Shown piece after piece: positions 32,561 through 44,150 of a stretch of DNA of 64,000 nt. Position 1 is the first letter of the stretch. The number at the start of each line of letters is the position of its first letter. Made by a program: the position numbers and the translations under genes. This DNA is from Favolaschia claudopus (taxonomy: Eukaryota > Basidiomycota > Agaricomycetes > Agaricales > Mycenaceae): the NCBI GenBank assembly GCA_037176885.1, contig JAWWNJ010000066.1, forward strand, positions 992,001 through 1,056,000, given 5' to 3'. The notes beneath the pieces were generated by a model. That model saw only the letters and a program-made list of their open reading frames with translations. It was not told where the DNA came from and ran no database searches.

Positions 32561-33148
32561 ATGTCGCAACCCGCACCGATGAACACAATAACACACGTCA
32601 AGGCCGACCTATTCGCTGCCCCCAAAGGCTCAATTCTGATTCACGCCTGCAACACTCGTGGCTCATGGGGCGCGGGCATCGCAACCGCCTTCAAGGAACG
32701 ATACCCTAAAGCTTTCGTACAATTCAAGGATACCTGCAAACTACACGGCGCGGCGCTGCTCGGAACTTGTCTTCTTATTCGAGGCGATTCAGAAACACAC
32801 GACATTGCCTGTTTATTCACATCCAAGGACTATGGAAAGCGCGTTGACTCGCCGACCGAGATATTAGCAGGTAAGTTCGGCGGGAGCGACACTCCACAAC
32901 TCTGCAATCTTCATGATGGATCGTTAGCGACTCGACTAGCCGTTGAAGATCTTCTGAGGCAGAACGAGAATCCGGTGAAAGAGCTCCATGCATGGTATGT
33001 CGATTGCGACGTACTGCCAACCTATGCTGTTCGATTTATCTGCCTTTCAAGCCGTTTTAATTCAGAAAGATTCGGAGTTCCCTGGGATGAAACTGAGAAC
33101 GTACTTGTTGAGTTGGGTGCTGCCATGACAGTCTATGAACGGCCTTGA
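32561..33148 (+). CDS. Macro-domain protein, Poa1-like ADP-ribose-1''-phosphate phosphatase
   Basis: This is a macrodomain enzyme of the Poa1 type, which removes the 1''-phosphate from ADP-ribose-1''-phosphate, a tRNA-splicing by-product. Exons are 32561-32870, 32928-32994 and 33052-33148, about 157 aa. Motifs: ADLFAAPKGSILIHACNTRG, SWGAGIATAFKERYPKAF (the GxG loop that holds the ribose), then ATRLAVEDLL and FNSERFGVPWDETENVLVEL. The usual Gly after Asn-Ser in the last motif is Glu here. Length matches Poa1 (~170 aa). The ATG at 32561 is the first in frame. The middle exon is short, and its border near 32994 is less sure. Confidence 0.82.
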   Translation: MSQPAPMNTITHVKADLFAAPKGSILIHACNTRGSWGAGIATAFKERYPKAFVQFKDTCKLHGAALLGTCLLIRGDSETHDIACLFTSKDYGKRVDSPTEILAGKFGGSDTPQLCNLHDGSLATRLAVEDLLRQNENPVKELHAWYVDCDVLPTYAVRFICLSSRFNSERFGVPWDETENVLVELGAAMTVYERP

Positions 33149-33300
33149 TTCTTCCCCTGCTTCGTAACACTCTGAGGACTTATTTTTGGAAAAAAAAAAC
33201 GTGAAGATGTCTCTCTGAGACGTATTGGTGATTTATTCTGACAGCGGCGTACAGCCGTCGGCCTTTACAATCTGCATTGGGAGTGGTGAAGCCATCCTCT

Positions 33301-34945
33301 ATGCCTCCATTGACTCGCCAACTCAGCCGCATGAGCATATTCAGTTGGTGGTCTGACCGAAATGCAGGTCCGACGATCAACCTCCACCAGATTGCCAAAC
33401 CTCTTCTCCGATTCCTTCACCATCGTCAGGCCCTTGAAATCATCAAACGAAATCGTGGTAGTCCCCTCTCAGTGTCCACATTGGAAATCTACTCGTCCTA
33501 TCTTCCGTAGGTCAATGTTCTGGGATTGCGAAGACGTCTGCCGACCTTTTAGATGGGACTTCGTCTCATGGTCAACGAAAGCTGCGATCCTGTCTGAGAT
33601 TGCTGACCAAACTCTTTCCTCCGAAGTTGACGCTATCGCGGTGGTCGACTCGCCAATATTTCCTTTTCTCCCTCAAATGCTCGAGGCGGATGATCCAGGA
33701 GTGAAGAGCGCTTCATGGAGACTCATAGGAAACTTAGCGGTGCATGAATCCATCGTGTCGACCATTCTAGGGTTGCAAGTCTGCGGGAAACTAGTGCTAC
33801 TCTTGCGGTAATCCACGGATTCTGAATTCACCTGACATATGTTCAATCTGAAGCCAGCCACCAAGACTCGAGGGTTGTATGGGCAGCGACACATGCCCTG
33901 AGTCGTCTTGCGCGATGGTTAGATGGCGCCAAGTCTATTGTCGATGCTCAAGCATTTCATTGCGTATTGGAATTACTTGCATCCGCGAATCCCGAGGCCA
34001 GAAAGCGGACTTGCGAATTGGTGGGAACACTGGCCAGTCACGCTTCCACCGCGCCAGTTATCTTAGAGCTCCAAGTCAGTGTACAACTCATGTGCCTCTT
34101 GCAGTGAGTTTATCCTATGCCTTCTTTTTCGCCATTCGTCTCAAGCTTCAAGACAGTGATGCAGATCCTGTTGTCGTTGGAGCAGCAGCATATGCTTTAT
34201 CCGAGATTGCACCATGGTTAGACAAGGAAAAGGTCAGCGTCGATACAGAGACGCTTGGCCGTATATCGGAATTGCTTCGGTCTCCCAACTCGGATGTTCG
34301 AAGATGGACTTGTAGACTCGTGGGGCGGTTCGCACAATCCGGATTGTTCGCCCCGGAAAGACAGCAGTTGAATCTTTGCTCGCAGCTGGTTCTACTCTTA
34401 CAGTGAGTTGAGATGTCTTGGTTCGTTCAAGACCAACCATTTTAAACCAGCGACTCAAATGCTACGGTGGTTCGGATCGCTACATTTGCACTATCGCAAG
34501 TTGCAGCATTCGCCGCCGGTGCAAAAGCTATCATCAACGCCGGTGTATTATGTTACGTTCCAGAACTACTAGAATCAACTAACCCAAGATTGGGAATGTG
34601 GACTTGCACACTGATCACAAATCTCGCTCGACATACGCCAAACGCGTCCGCCCTTCTCGAGCTGGATCACTCCGTAATCCACAAACTGATGACTTTTTTA
34701 AGGTGTTTAGTGAAAATCATCTTCATCCTAGCTGACCTGTCATTAGGAACCACGACATTGAGACTCGAGATGCCTCCATCTTTGCATTGGACATTGTCAT
34801 TGATTGGCTCGACGAAGCGAGTGCTCCTACAGCTATGGATGCTAGCACGGTATACAGACTACAGGAACTTAGCCATGATTCTTCGCTCAGCAACCATCTA
34901 CGATCTTCAATATCGAGAATATTGCACAAGGTTCTTCTACCCTGA
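33301..34945 (+). CDS. Armadillo-repeat protein, paralog 1
   Basis: This is a mushroom-type armadillo-fold protein of unknown role. The start MPPLTRQLSRMSIFSWWSDR is shared with the paralog at 56477 (RLSIYSWWSDSNPGL), as is FLHHRQALEIIK. Repeats follow in order: AAILSEIADQ; VKSASWRLIGNLAVHESIVS; VWAATHALSRLARWLDGAKS; RKRTCELVGTLASHASTAPV; AAAYALSEIAPWLDKEKVSV; VRRWTCRLVGRFAQSGLFAP; and ATFALSQVAAFAAGAKAI. Introns sit between repeats (for example 33509-33553 and about 33810-33856), each after a conserved QLVLLLQ-like end. It stops at 34945. This regular exon-per-repeat plan suggests growth by exon duplication. The family is large in some Agaricales; its function is not known to me. Confidence 0.78.
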
Positions 34946-35229
34946 GCACCGTACTCATCAGACGTAGAGGAATGGACGCAGTTGTACACGTTTGCTCTCC
35001 GTTCTTTCACTGAAAACTCTCTGTTGAGATACACGTATTCTGGAATTTATGTTCGATTTTTCAACTGCAAGAACAGTGCGAGAACGATTAAAATTGGATC
35101 TTGAGATCTGAATTCGCACGGCTGTCAAAGGCTTCACCGCCACCAGATCAGCCCAAAATGGCACCAGATTTGGCAGGTTCCTTAGCCCTGCGTGAGAGCG
35201 GACGATCGTCGACTCGGACGGTCGCGACG

Positions 35230-37313
35230 ATGAGCACAAACAATATTTACCAGGTTCGTCCCAAATTCTCTTTACTGTACTCCCTCACCCCCTTCTAGAA
35301 TAGGTCTTTCCGGCAACCCGGAGCTCCTTCGGACCCTTACAATACTGCCCGCCTCCAGGACACCCTCGACCTCGTCAAGCACGAGTTTGAAGCGCTCGCC
35401 AACGAGCTCAATGCCGCTCGTGCTCAACGAGAAAAATACGAGGCTACAATCAGTACGCAAATTGATGAATTGAACAACTTTCATAAGGTAGTCTTTTTGG
35501 AACGCTTCTCCCTATTGTTCAACTCGAGACTCTGCTCTCATCAGGCTTTGTATGATCTTGAGCAGAAGCATGTCAAAGTTCGCCAGCAATATGAAGAAGA
35601 GATTCGCAGTTTGCGAGCAGAGATATCAGGCAGGCAAAGCTCTCGTCCGCAGTCGGGTGTCTATACAGACGTGTATCGCGACCGCGAAGACCGCGAACGG
35701 GGTATCTCTCTACGCGATAGTGACCGAAATGGACCGCCGGATCGCGACCGCGAGGCATCCTTCCGCGATACTCGGGACCGGGAACGTGAACGAGATGTCC
35801 GCGAACACTCACTCGACCGCGAGCGTTTCCTCGATGCTCAGCGGGATCCTAAACGGATGAGCAATATCGGCGGGACGGGCCCTCTCATCGGCCCGGGCTC
35901 TACCTCCTCTCTGCCTCCACCACCACCCCCTGCCGCCGCACGCATGACCCCCACGCCCCGTATGCCCCCACGAATTGCACCTGGAATCAACGATTTTCTT
36001 TCAGAGGCAGCGGATCCATCATCCGTTCCTCCACAATATAAAAAGGACGGCTCTGACTGGTTCGTTCTTTACAACCCGAATATCCCCCGCACACTCGACG
36101 TTAGTCTGGTGCATACGTTCATGCACGAAACTGTTGTCTGTTGTGTGCAATTCTCTGCGGATGGAAAATGGCTTGCCACCGGCTGCAACAGAACTGCTCA
36201 AATATTCGACGTTCATACCGGCCAAAAGGTCTGGTACGTATTCAAATCTCATGAATTGTACATGCACTCACGCTCCCTATGCTAAGCGTACTCGCCGACG
36301 ATACGACGGGGAAAACCGGAGATCTGTATATCCGCAGTGTTCGCTTTAGCCCGGATGGCAAGTATCTCGCAACTGGGGCAGAAGACAAACGTATTCGGGT
36401 GAGCATACTGTTCCTCTGCATGGACCTGTCTTTCAATTCCTCTTCCAGATATGGGATATTATGAAGCGCTCCATTCGTATCGTCTTTGACGGCCACCAAC
36501 AAGAGATTTATTCGCTGGACTTCTCAACCGATGGCCGACTCATTGTCTCTGGTTCGGGTGACCGCACTGTTCGCATATGGGACATGGAAGATCGTTCCAT
36601 GCGCATCCTCTCCGTTACTCCTGATGATCCCTCGCCGTCAGGTCCATCCAATGCCGACGCTGGTGTCACCAGTGTCGCCATCTCGCCTGATGGCGCGCTC
36701 GTAGCAGCCGGCTGCGTAGACGCGATTGTGCGTATATGGTCGGTCGTCACCGGTGCCCTCGTAGAGCAACTTCGTGGGCATCAGGACTCGGTATATAGCG
36801 TTGTGTTCACGCGCGACGGACACGGTATTGTCAGCGGGAGTCTTGACAACACTCTAAAATATTGGGACTTGCGCGGCGGGAAGGCGCGTAAAGACGGCGG
36901 AAAGCCGACTCCCTGTACAATCAATTTTCTTGGGCATAAGGTGCGAACGTTGCCTGTAGCTACAATTAAATTCTGACTTTTCCACTCGGCAGGATTATGT
37001 ACTTAGTGTTGCTGTTTCCCATGACTCACAGTGGGTGGTTTCAGGGTCCAAGGACAGAGGTATCCAATTCTGGGATCAGAATGGGGTCGTACAGTGTATG
37101 CTGCAGGGTCACAAAAACTCGGGTGCGTTAGATCCCTGTCTTCCCCTGGGTTTCGTTGACCGCCACCATAGTCATCTCAATAAGTCTCGGCTCCATGGAT
37201 AATCTCCTTGCGTCTGGAAGCGGGGACAACCTTGCACGAATATGTACGTCCCTCTGAGGCTTTCAGTTTACCAACTCACACCGCCCACAGGGAGCTATAA
37301 TAATGCTACATGA
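35230..37313 (+). CDS. TUP1: Transcriptional corepressor TUP1
   Basis: Tup1 is a WD40 corepressor that works with Cyc8/Ssn6. Start MSTNNIYQ (35230), intron 35254-35298, then the Tup_N tetramerisation coiled coil ([40 protein letters not shown]). A long Arg/Asp/Glu-rich linker ([19 protein letters not shown]) and a polyproline stretch follow. Next come the conserved block [20 protein letters not shown] and WD repeats ([137 protein letters not shown]). It ends WSYNNAT at 37313. Introns include 35488-35544, 36234-36286 and 36399-36448. The call is very firm; an upstream in-frame ATG (MAPDLAG) is a less likely start. Confidence 0.95.
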
Positions 37314-37710
37314 CAGGACCACCGTCTGCTATAATTGCTCGCATATTTATAACCTAACCCTGACCTGTTTCTCCTCTACGCGTTCTAAATGTCTTTGCCT
37401 GCTTACCTGCTGTGTGTATCTCTAAGTCCCGTATACTTACTACCCCGCAGCCCTTGTACGCGCATACTTATATTATGTTATTTGTATATACAATATGCTT
37501 CGCAATGGAATGCTCTGACGACACTGGTTTGCCTTTCTTTCGTTTCGTCGAACATTGCCCGGGTTCAGTATGGCCGACTAGGTTGCTGTTCACGTTTACA
37601 ACTCCCGGGAAATGACCTCAAGAGGTGCCGACTCCATATACAGTGTGAGGAAACATCCTAAAATTCGGGAACAAATGCAAGGGGCGGACTCACATCGGAC
37701 TGCGCGGTCA

Positions 37711-37738
37711 CCGAGGTTCAGGCGGGGCGGGTATATAA
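37711..37738 (+). promoter_or_regulatory. Promoter block and TATA box of GH45 gene 1
   Basis: CCGAGGTTCAGGCG (37711-37724) recurs exactly upstream of the second GH45 gene at 38845-38858. It overlaps gcgggg (37722-37727), which fits the SYGGRG carbon-repressor consensus. TATATAA lies at 37732-37738, 42 bp before the start codon. Confidence 0.6.
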
Positions 37739-37779
37739 GAAGCTCGTCTCGACGAACAAAATTCTCAACAAGACTGAAA

Positions 37780-38548
37780 ATGATTTTCCATACTTCACTG
37801 CTTGCCCTCGGTGCATTGATCGCCACTGTGTGCGGCGCGCTCATAGAGTCCCGCGCCACAGGCGGATACGTCCAGAACCCTGGGCCTGGAACGGCCAGCT
37901 TCACTATGTACTCGGGTTGTTCGCAGCCAGCGTGCGGCGTTGCTGCCTCAGGATTCACAGCCGCGATCAGCCAGCTTGCATTCGGTTCTTCGCCTGGACT
38001 AGGTGCTGGTGATGCGTGCGGACGTTGCTTCCAACTGACGGGGAAATCCGACCCGTTCTCGCCATCGTTCACTGGTCCTTTCAAGTCGGTCGTGGTCAAG
38101 GTCACTGACATGTGCCCCGTCGCCGGAAAACCAGGTACGTCGAGGGTGTTGAACAAGTCCGTAGGATTTGACGCGGGACGAAACTCCAGGAATGGTGTGG
38201 ACAGACGACGAGCAACCAAAACAACCAGCACGGTGCGCCAGTACAGTGAGTAGAACGCTCCTTCGGTAGAGACCGCCCTAAAATTTGTTCCCAGTTTCGA
38301 TTTATGTGAGGACACGGGAGCTTCAAACGCATTCTTCCCCAGCGGCCACGGTGCATTACTCGGAACATTTACCGAAGTGAGCTGTAGCCAGTGGTCGGGA
38401 TCAGATGGTAGCCCTCTCTTCAATGGTGCTTGCATTCGGGGAGAAAGCGCGGGCAACTGGCCAAGCACCGGGTGCGGAAACCAAGGTATCCCGTTCAAAG
38501 ATAAATCTTTAAAAACACGCTGACGAGTAAACAGGCACGGCGCCTTGA
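37780..38548 (+). CDS. GH45 subfamily-C endoglucanase 1 (no CBM)
   Basis: This is a secreted single-domain beta-1,4-endoglucanase. Signal peptide: MIFHTSLLALGALIATVCGA. The catalytic domain reads GYVQNPGPGTASFTMYSGCS, CGVAASGFTAAISQLAFGS, GDACGRCFQLTG, VVVKVTDMCPVAG, EWCGQTTSNQNNQHGAPV, HFDLCEDTG and EVSCSQWSGSDGSPLFNGAC, and ends CGNQGTAP, the length and end typical of PcCel45A-type enzymes. The last intron is about 38487-38534. The junction near 38133-38190 is odd. Joining to EWCGQ in frame needs donor gtgttg at about 38146; the more usual gtacgt at 38134 shifts frame by one base. Either a weak donor is used or the gene is mildly damaged. It is tandem with the paralog at 38931. Confidence 0.8.
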
Positions 38549-38930
38549 GCGAGAGAATTCGAGTTGCGTAAGCGAGAAAGCGAGCATGTTGGGCGATAAG
38601 GATAATGGTGAAAACACATACTCGAAAGACGTTCTAGTCGTAGTACGAGTTTACTGAAAGGGTGCTTGGGAATGAATGAACTGTGAGTTGACCTGCGGCC
38701 TGAGAGAGAAGTTCCGAACAACCGAAAATCTACAAGCTGAGTGCCCATGACGTGAGCCCACAAGCAACGCGATCATGTGGACGGGCACCCGCCTTTCATC
38801 TGCTAACGCGTACCCGGCGGAAACACGTCGGAAGATCATCGTTCCCGAGGTTCAGGCGCGTATTTAACATAGGCTAAGCCGAGAGCCGCCTCGTAGCTTG
38901 TACTCGGCAAGTGGCGCACCCGCGCTAAGA
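38549..38930 (+). promoter_or_regulatory. Spacer between the GH45 genes, with shared promoter block
   Basis: There is no coding signal. CCGAGGTTCAGGCG at 38845-38858 is identical to the block before gene 1 and is followed by TATTTAA near 38861, 73 bp upstream of the second start codon. Confidence 0.55.
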
Positions 38931-40120
38931 ATGTTACAAGCTTCATTTCTTATACTCGTCACAACTCTAGTCGGCGCGCAGGGGGCACTTCTGCACTCGC
39001 GCGCAACGCCTGGGGGCTATGTGCAAAATCCTGGACCCGGCAATGCGAGCTTTACGATGTACACGGGGTGCGCACAACCGGCGTGCGGCATAGCTGCCCA
39101 AGGATATACGGCCGCCATCAGCCAACTCGCATTTGGGTCCACGCCGGGAATCGGTCCGGGAGACGCGTGCGTTCTCAGTGCTAATTGAAGGAGTAGAGCG
39201 TAGAACGTAACTGCAGGTGCGGTCGCTGCTTTGCGCTCACCGGCACGGCCGACCCATTCTCCCCCGCCTACCAAGGCCCGTTCGGCAAGTCGATTGTAGT
39301 GAAAGTCACTGGCAAGTGCTTTTGGGCATTCCGAAATTCGAGTCTCATTATGTGACTTCGCAGACATGTGCCCTGTTGCTGGAAATGAAGTGCGCACGAA
39401 AGCTTTCGAGAAAGAACAGTTAATAAATCAGGGGGCAGGAATGGTGCGGGCAGACCGCTACGAACCAGGCAAATCAGCATGGCATGCCGGTGCAGTGAGT
39501 ACAGCTCGTCCAACCAAGCAGAGAGATGATCAAGTCTTTAGCTTCGATATATGTCAAGACACAGGCGGAGCAGGCGTATTTTTCCCCGGGGGACATGGAG
39601 CCTTGACGGGAACGTTCAGTGAGGTGAGCTGCAGCCAGTGGTCAGGGTCGAACGGCAGTCCTCTGTGGCTGGGAGCTTGCATCGACGGCGAGAATGCCCC
39701 ACTCTGGCCGAGCACAGGATGCGGAAACCAAGGTTCGTCGTCCTTCGCTTCCGGTGCTTGGCAGAATCACTCAAAGCGAAATCAGGTCTCGCACCTGGAG
39801 CATCGGGACCGCCCGCTAGTACGACGTCAAAGACGACTACAACGAGCCCTACTTCGACGAAGAGTTCGAGCAGTGCAGTTTCGACGACGTCCACAGCATC
39901 TGGACCAACGCAGACACACTTCGGACAATGTGGAGGTGAGAATGTGAGATACCGTGTGAAACCTGAAAGCTGAATAGGAACACTAGGAACGGATTATACT
40001 GGACCAACGACGTGCGAATCGCCGTTCACTTGCGTATCCGTTTCTCCGCCCTTTTATTCCCAGGTGAGTGTCGAAAATCAAATGGCATAGCCAACTCACT
40101 CACTGCTCTAGTGTCTTTGA
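38931..40120 (+). CDS. GH45 subfamily-C endoglucanase 2 with C-terminal CBM1
   Basis: This is a secreted endoglucanase with a cellulose-binding module. The signal peptide is MLQASFLILVTTLVGAQG. The catalytic domain runs GGYVQNPGPGNASFTMYTGC, CGIAAQGYTAAISQLAFGS, ACGRCFALTG, VVKVTDMCPVAGNE, EWCGQTATNQANQHGMPV, HFDICQDTGGAGVFFPGGHG and EVSCSQWSGSNGSPLWLGAC. A Ser/Thr linker (STTSKTTTTSPTSTKSSSS) leads to the CBM1 (HFGQCGGTDYTGPTTC, SPFTCVSVSPPFYSQCL) with its four Cys. One intron, ~39311-39362, starts GCAAGT, a GC-AG intron. Other introns are ~39168-39215, ~39391-39440, ~39498-39540, ~39734-39784, ~39931-39989 and ~40062-40111. It differs from gene 1 mainly by the linker and CBM. Confidence 0.85.
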
Positions 40121-40381
40121 CTGGGCAATCGGTACGCAACGAGCCATGTAAATGTATCAAACGATTTGCATCTCGAAGGTTTATTCAATCAGAGGAAGAT
40201 GGTCAGTAGGAGTTTCAGCCGCGTCGAAGTTGGTGGACAAGGCTCGTATGAGGCGTATCCATCCGACAAGCAAAGAAATCCGTACAGAGAGCAACTTTGA
40301 TATATACATTTAGCGACCGAAAACAAAGTGAAGAATAAAAACCCAGAATTCATCGTTATATGTTGATACAAGAGTTGGCAG

Positions 40382-42744
40382 CTATTGCTTCTTCTTCTTT
40401 TGCGCTGTATAGTTTGAGTCAGCGTAGGAGATAAGCAAGGAATGTAGATACGCACGTCCCCCTCTGGCCGGGGGTTCTGTCTTCCGCTTGAGGCTCTTCG
40501 ATTTGAGTCTCGATGCTGCTGCACCAACAGACGCCCCAGGATCTGCCTCACAATCTGGGCAGAACCATTCACCATCCGGTATGCTCTCGAGCGGCGGCGA
40601 CAGGCACGACAGATGGTACGGAGCGTCGCACTAGCAAATAGTAGGTAGATATGAGTGAAGAGAAACGTCGAAAAAAAAGAAACTACGAACTTTTTCACAT
40701 TCGAGCACATCCGGTCCATCATCTCCATGATCCTCTCCGCACTGAATACAGGTCTCCGGCGGGTTGATGTCGATTGGGTGTCGTGGCAGATCCGAATATT
40801 TTTCGTTGGGTTTGGCGATGAAAAGGGTTGTATTTTGTCCTGCAGCGATACTACAAATGGGGAAACATGAGCAAGACGCGCAAAAAAAAACGTGCAACAA
40901 ACAGGACGCACTCGATAACATTCACACCCGTCAATGGAACGTGTTTGGTCGGCTTGGTGGCACTTTTTGGTTGATCTGGACCAAGACCGAGTTCACCTTC
41001 AGTATGAAAATTTGTAAGCTGACACGAAAGACATGATGGATCAACGCAGTACCGTTTGCAGCGTTCTGTCCCCAGGCGACGGTCATGACTGCCGGTTCGC
41101 CGGTCTCTGGGTCATCATCGTCGGGAGTGAGGAGCCAGTGGGTAACACCTCCGCAACACGCTTTGGTAACCTTGCAGGCCCTATTGAACCCGGTGAGCTG
41201 GGTTTCCGAAGTCCAGAGATGCAGCTGCACTCACATGATGTCTTGCATGTATCGGAACGAGGAGTAGGGAGAACCAGACGAGCCTTCGCCGCTATTCTTC
41301 CACTTGCCGGTCATCCAATACATGCCCTGTCGGTCGACTACGACGCTGTTGCTTGGTCCCGCTGCAACAAAAGCTCCCATGAGCATTTCGTTGGGGCCAG
41401 CAAACTAATCGAGCTCATGAGTTCAACCGTAGTGACATGATTGGAGAGCAGACACCCACATTTGGGACCATCTTCGGCCTAAGCTCGTCTACCTGATTTC
41501 CCAGGCCGAGACGACAATAACCACCGTAACCCCAAACATATACCAGGCTGTCATTGAGAGTCAAAATCCATGAATATTTAGAACAACACGACCACGACGA
41601 ACCCTGTCGAGTCTAGCGCGATGCAGTGTTGTTGTCCGGCGGATATTTGTACGATTTTTTTGTTGTCAATTCCATCAACTTGCCCTGGATGAAAGCGTCA
41701 GAAATGAACCCAAACGACGATATGATAGAGGTACACACTGGGTTGAGATACAATGTCGAAGGCAATTTTGTTACCCGTGATAACACGCTCGCCAGTCTTC
41801 CCGTTGCCGAGTTGCCCTTTCTCGCCGCTCCCAAAGGTAAAGACTTGATTGTTCTTGATGAGCAAACGATCTACTGCAGGGATCTGAACAGTTTACCTTT
41901 CCCAGATTCCGTAAGCACTGCTGAGAAGGTAATGCCCGCCGTGGCCTTCACTACGCGCTCTTTATTCCCATCCGAAACTACAGCGACACTTTTGAAAGCT
42001 GGAACCTCTGGAGATACTGGGTGTCCGCACTGAACGAGACGTGTTCAGTTTCAGGAAACGCGATGAAAGAAACGCATACCTGGCCCAGACTGTTGAGTCC
42101 CGCAGTCCAGAGCGCACCGTCAGAGCTAACCAATAGCGTGTGGTTCCGACCGCAAGCGGCGTCGACGAACTTTGCGCCAGCTTGTGCGCCCAAGTCAGAC
42201 GCGGTCAGCCTCTTGGGAGAGCTCTCGGAGATGTATTCCACCTCGCTAGGTTCGCCGAGCGCACACGACCCGTTTCGTCCAAACAGCCAAGCTATCCCAT
42301 CGACATCCAGCACGACGCAGTGACAGCTGTGAGCGGACGTATGAACAGAGACGCTCTTGATGTTGCTCAAAGACCGAAGGATGTGCGGTTCCAAGAGGTC
42401 AGGAGGCCTGAATTGGTGTAATGAGACTGCAAGGGTGGTTGGACTGAAACGACGCACGGTTCGCCATCGGCGTTGTCCGACTTGTTCCCTTTACGCCCTA
42501 ATCGTGGCCTAGTGGTAGACAGCAAAGGAAAGTGACAAGAATGAATGAGCAAAAAGGAAATGTCTTGTGAGAAGGTTGTCGCCGAACGCGTTCAACAGGG
42601 CACACGCTTACCAGTCTGTCCCCCCACTTATGAGAACTAATAACGACGACAATTGTGAGCCAGGGTCAAGGAGGAAAGTGGCTGTATTGTACCTCTGCCC
42701 CACTCTAGCGTTGACTGCGATTCACCGTCTGCGCTGGCACTCAT
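40382..42744 (-). CDS. RCC1-repeat (RCC2-like) protein with C-terminal PHD finger
   Basis: This is a beta-propeller of RCC1 repeats fused to a chromatin reader. Start 42744 ([17 protein letters not shown]). RCC1 blocks: [40 protein letters not shown] followed by [30 protein letters not shown] and [18 protein letters not shown]. The last repeat runs without a break, in the same exon, into the PHD finger: [17 protein letters not shown], then after an intron [20 protein letters not shown] and [10 protein letters not shown]. That gives the full C4HC3 set. It ends in a basic tail ([13 protein letters not shown], then AQKKKKQ). RCC2-like propellers act in mitosis and cell polarity; a PHD finger would bind histone H3 tails. 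Combined function is inference. Several middle exon borders (41450-42000) are uncertain. Confidence 0.75.
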
Positions 42745-44150
42745 ATTGGTTAGACTTGGTTTGACATAAACAAGGCCACGATAGATTTCAACCACCATCA
42801 TACATAAACCGCGAACTGAATAATGTCCCTGGGCGACCACATGTAGTAGGGATAAGAAAGGACAACTACAGATTAATACGACCTCCCTCCACTGCCGGCT
42901 CATGCTTTGGCCCCAAGAGACAACTGCCAGCAGATATGCTCAACACCGTTCAGCACGGTGATGAGTGCGGAGTACGTAAAGGAGCTGCAAGCTTGAGTTG
43001 TACATGTAGACCTCATAAGGACGGGAACAGGTATTGGTTGGTCGTCGAATGTGCCAGTGCGCTTGCTGTAAGTTGACGTTGAGATTGAGGCCTTATTGGG
43101 AGCGTTGGTAGAGATGACGCTTCAGTGCTGGTCCTAGCTGCCACAGATCTAGACTCAGACTGAGAAGACGAACGTCAGAACCTCCAGTACGTCAAGACGA
43201 GCGCGCAAAGCCAGGCAGGATTGAAGGAGGAGATCTGACACTTTAGCCGCGAAGAGGGAACAAGAGCACGCGAGGAAGACTTTGGGCAATTCAGTTCTTT
43301 GAGCCAAGGGAGGTCTCGATTTTTCTGGGACCTAAAGAGATATATAGAAAAAAATACCAGTAGAGTCGAGTTTGGCCCTGTGGGCATCTGCAGACTGAAT
43401 GACGGTTCGTTTCAATTGTCGAAAGAAGCATGTATGTATCGAATTCGTTCCAGATTTTTCATCAAAGAGGCAAAAAAAATAGACCAAGGCACCCAGGCGA
43501 AGAATACAAGTATGGAGCAGCCTGAGCGACAAAGTAGATAGGTTTCAGATTGTCAAGTTTCACCCAGACCGAAAGAGGTTCATTTCGTATTTGAAAGACA
43601 TGCAACAGCTTGCGATAACGAACCGCGCGCTTGGAGGACGCAAAACTCGCAAGATTGGGATTACCGCCATGAGCATGATGGTAGGAAGCAAGAGGAGACC
43701 AAATAACGACAAAGTGACCTCATCGATATCGGTCTGCGTCTCCTGCAATTACATCGAGTATTCGACGTTCAGCAGAAAGCTGAATATACATTTCATTAAA
43801 CTCGACATGGACGCCAAAGGGAAGTGCAGTATTGATTTGAGCTGACATACAGGCACAAGTGACCATACGCCTCTACGGAATTCTCGCCCTGTGTAATTCC
43901 TCGCCATCCACACTGAGCCCCAGGTCAGCCAATCGACCCATTACCCCGCCGAAAAAAAAGCCGTCCGGAAGTCCTCTCCCCAGCCAAAACTCACCATTCC
44001 TCCAGGTCGCGATAGGTACGAGTACGAGGCATAGATAAAGATGCAAGCGGATCCGCTCGTTCCCAATTGCCGATGCGTCGTCTGCTCTGTATCCCAAACA
44101 AATGGGTCTGCATAAAATAACGTCATCTCAACGCGCAACGCCCAAGCCTC
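42745..44150. other. Intergenic region, ~1.4 kb
   Basis: This lies upstream of the RCC1-PHD gene and downstream of CDK7. Short frames exist (for example 43299-43541 and 43591-43845), but none has a domain, good composition or plausible splice partners. A non-coding transcript or an unrecognised small gene is possible. I see nothing I can support. Confidence 0.4.
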
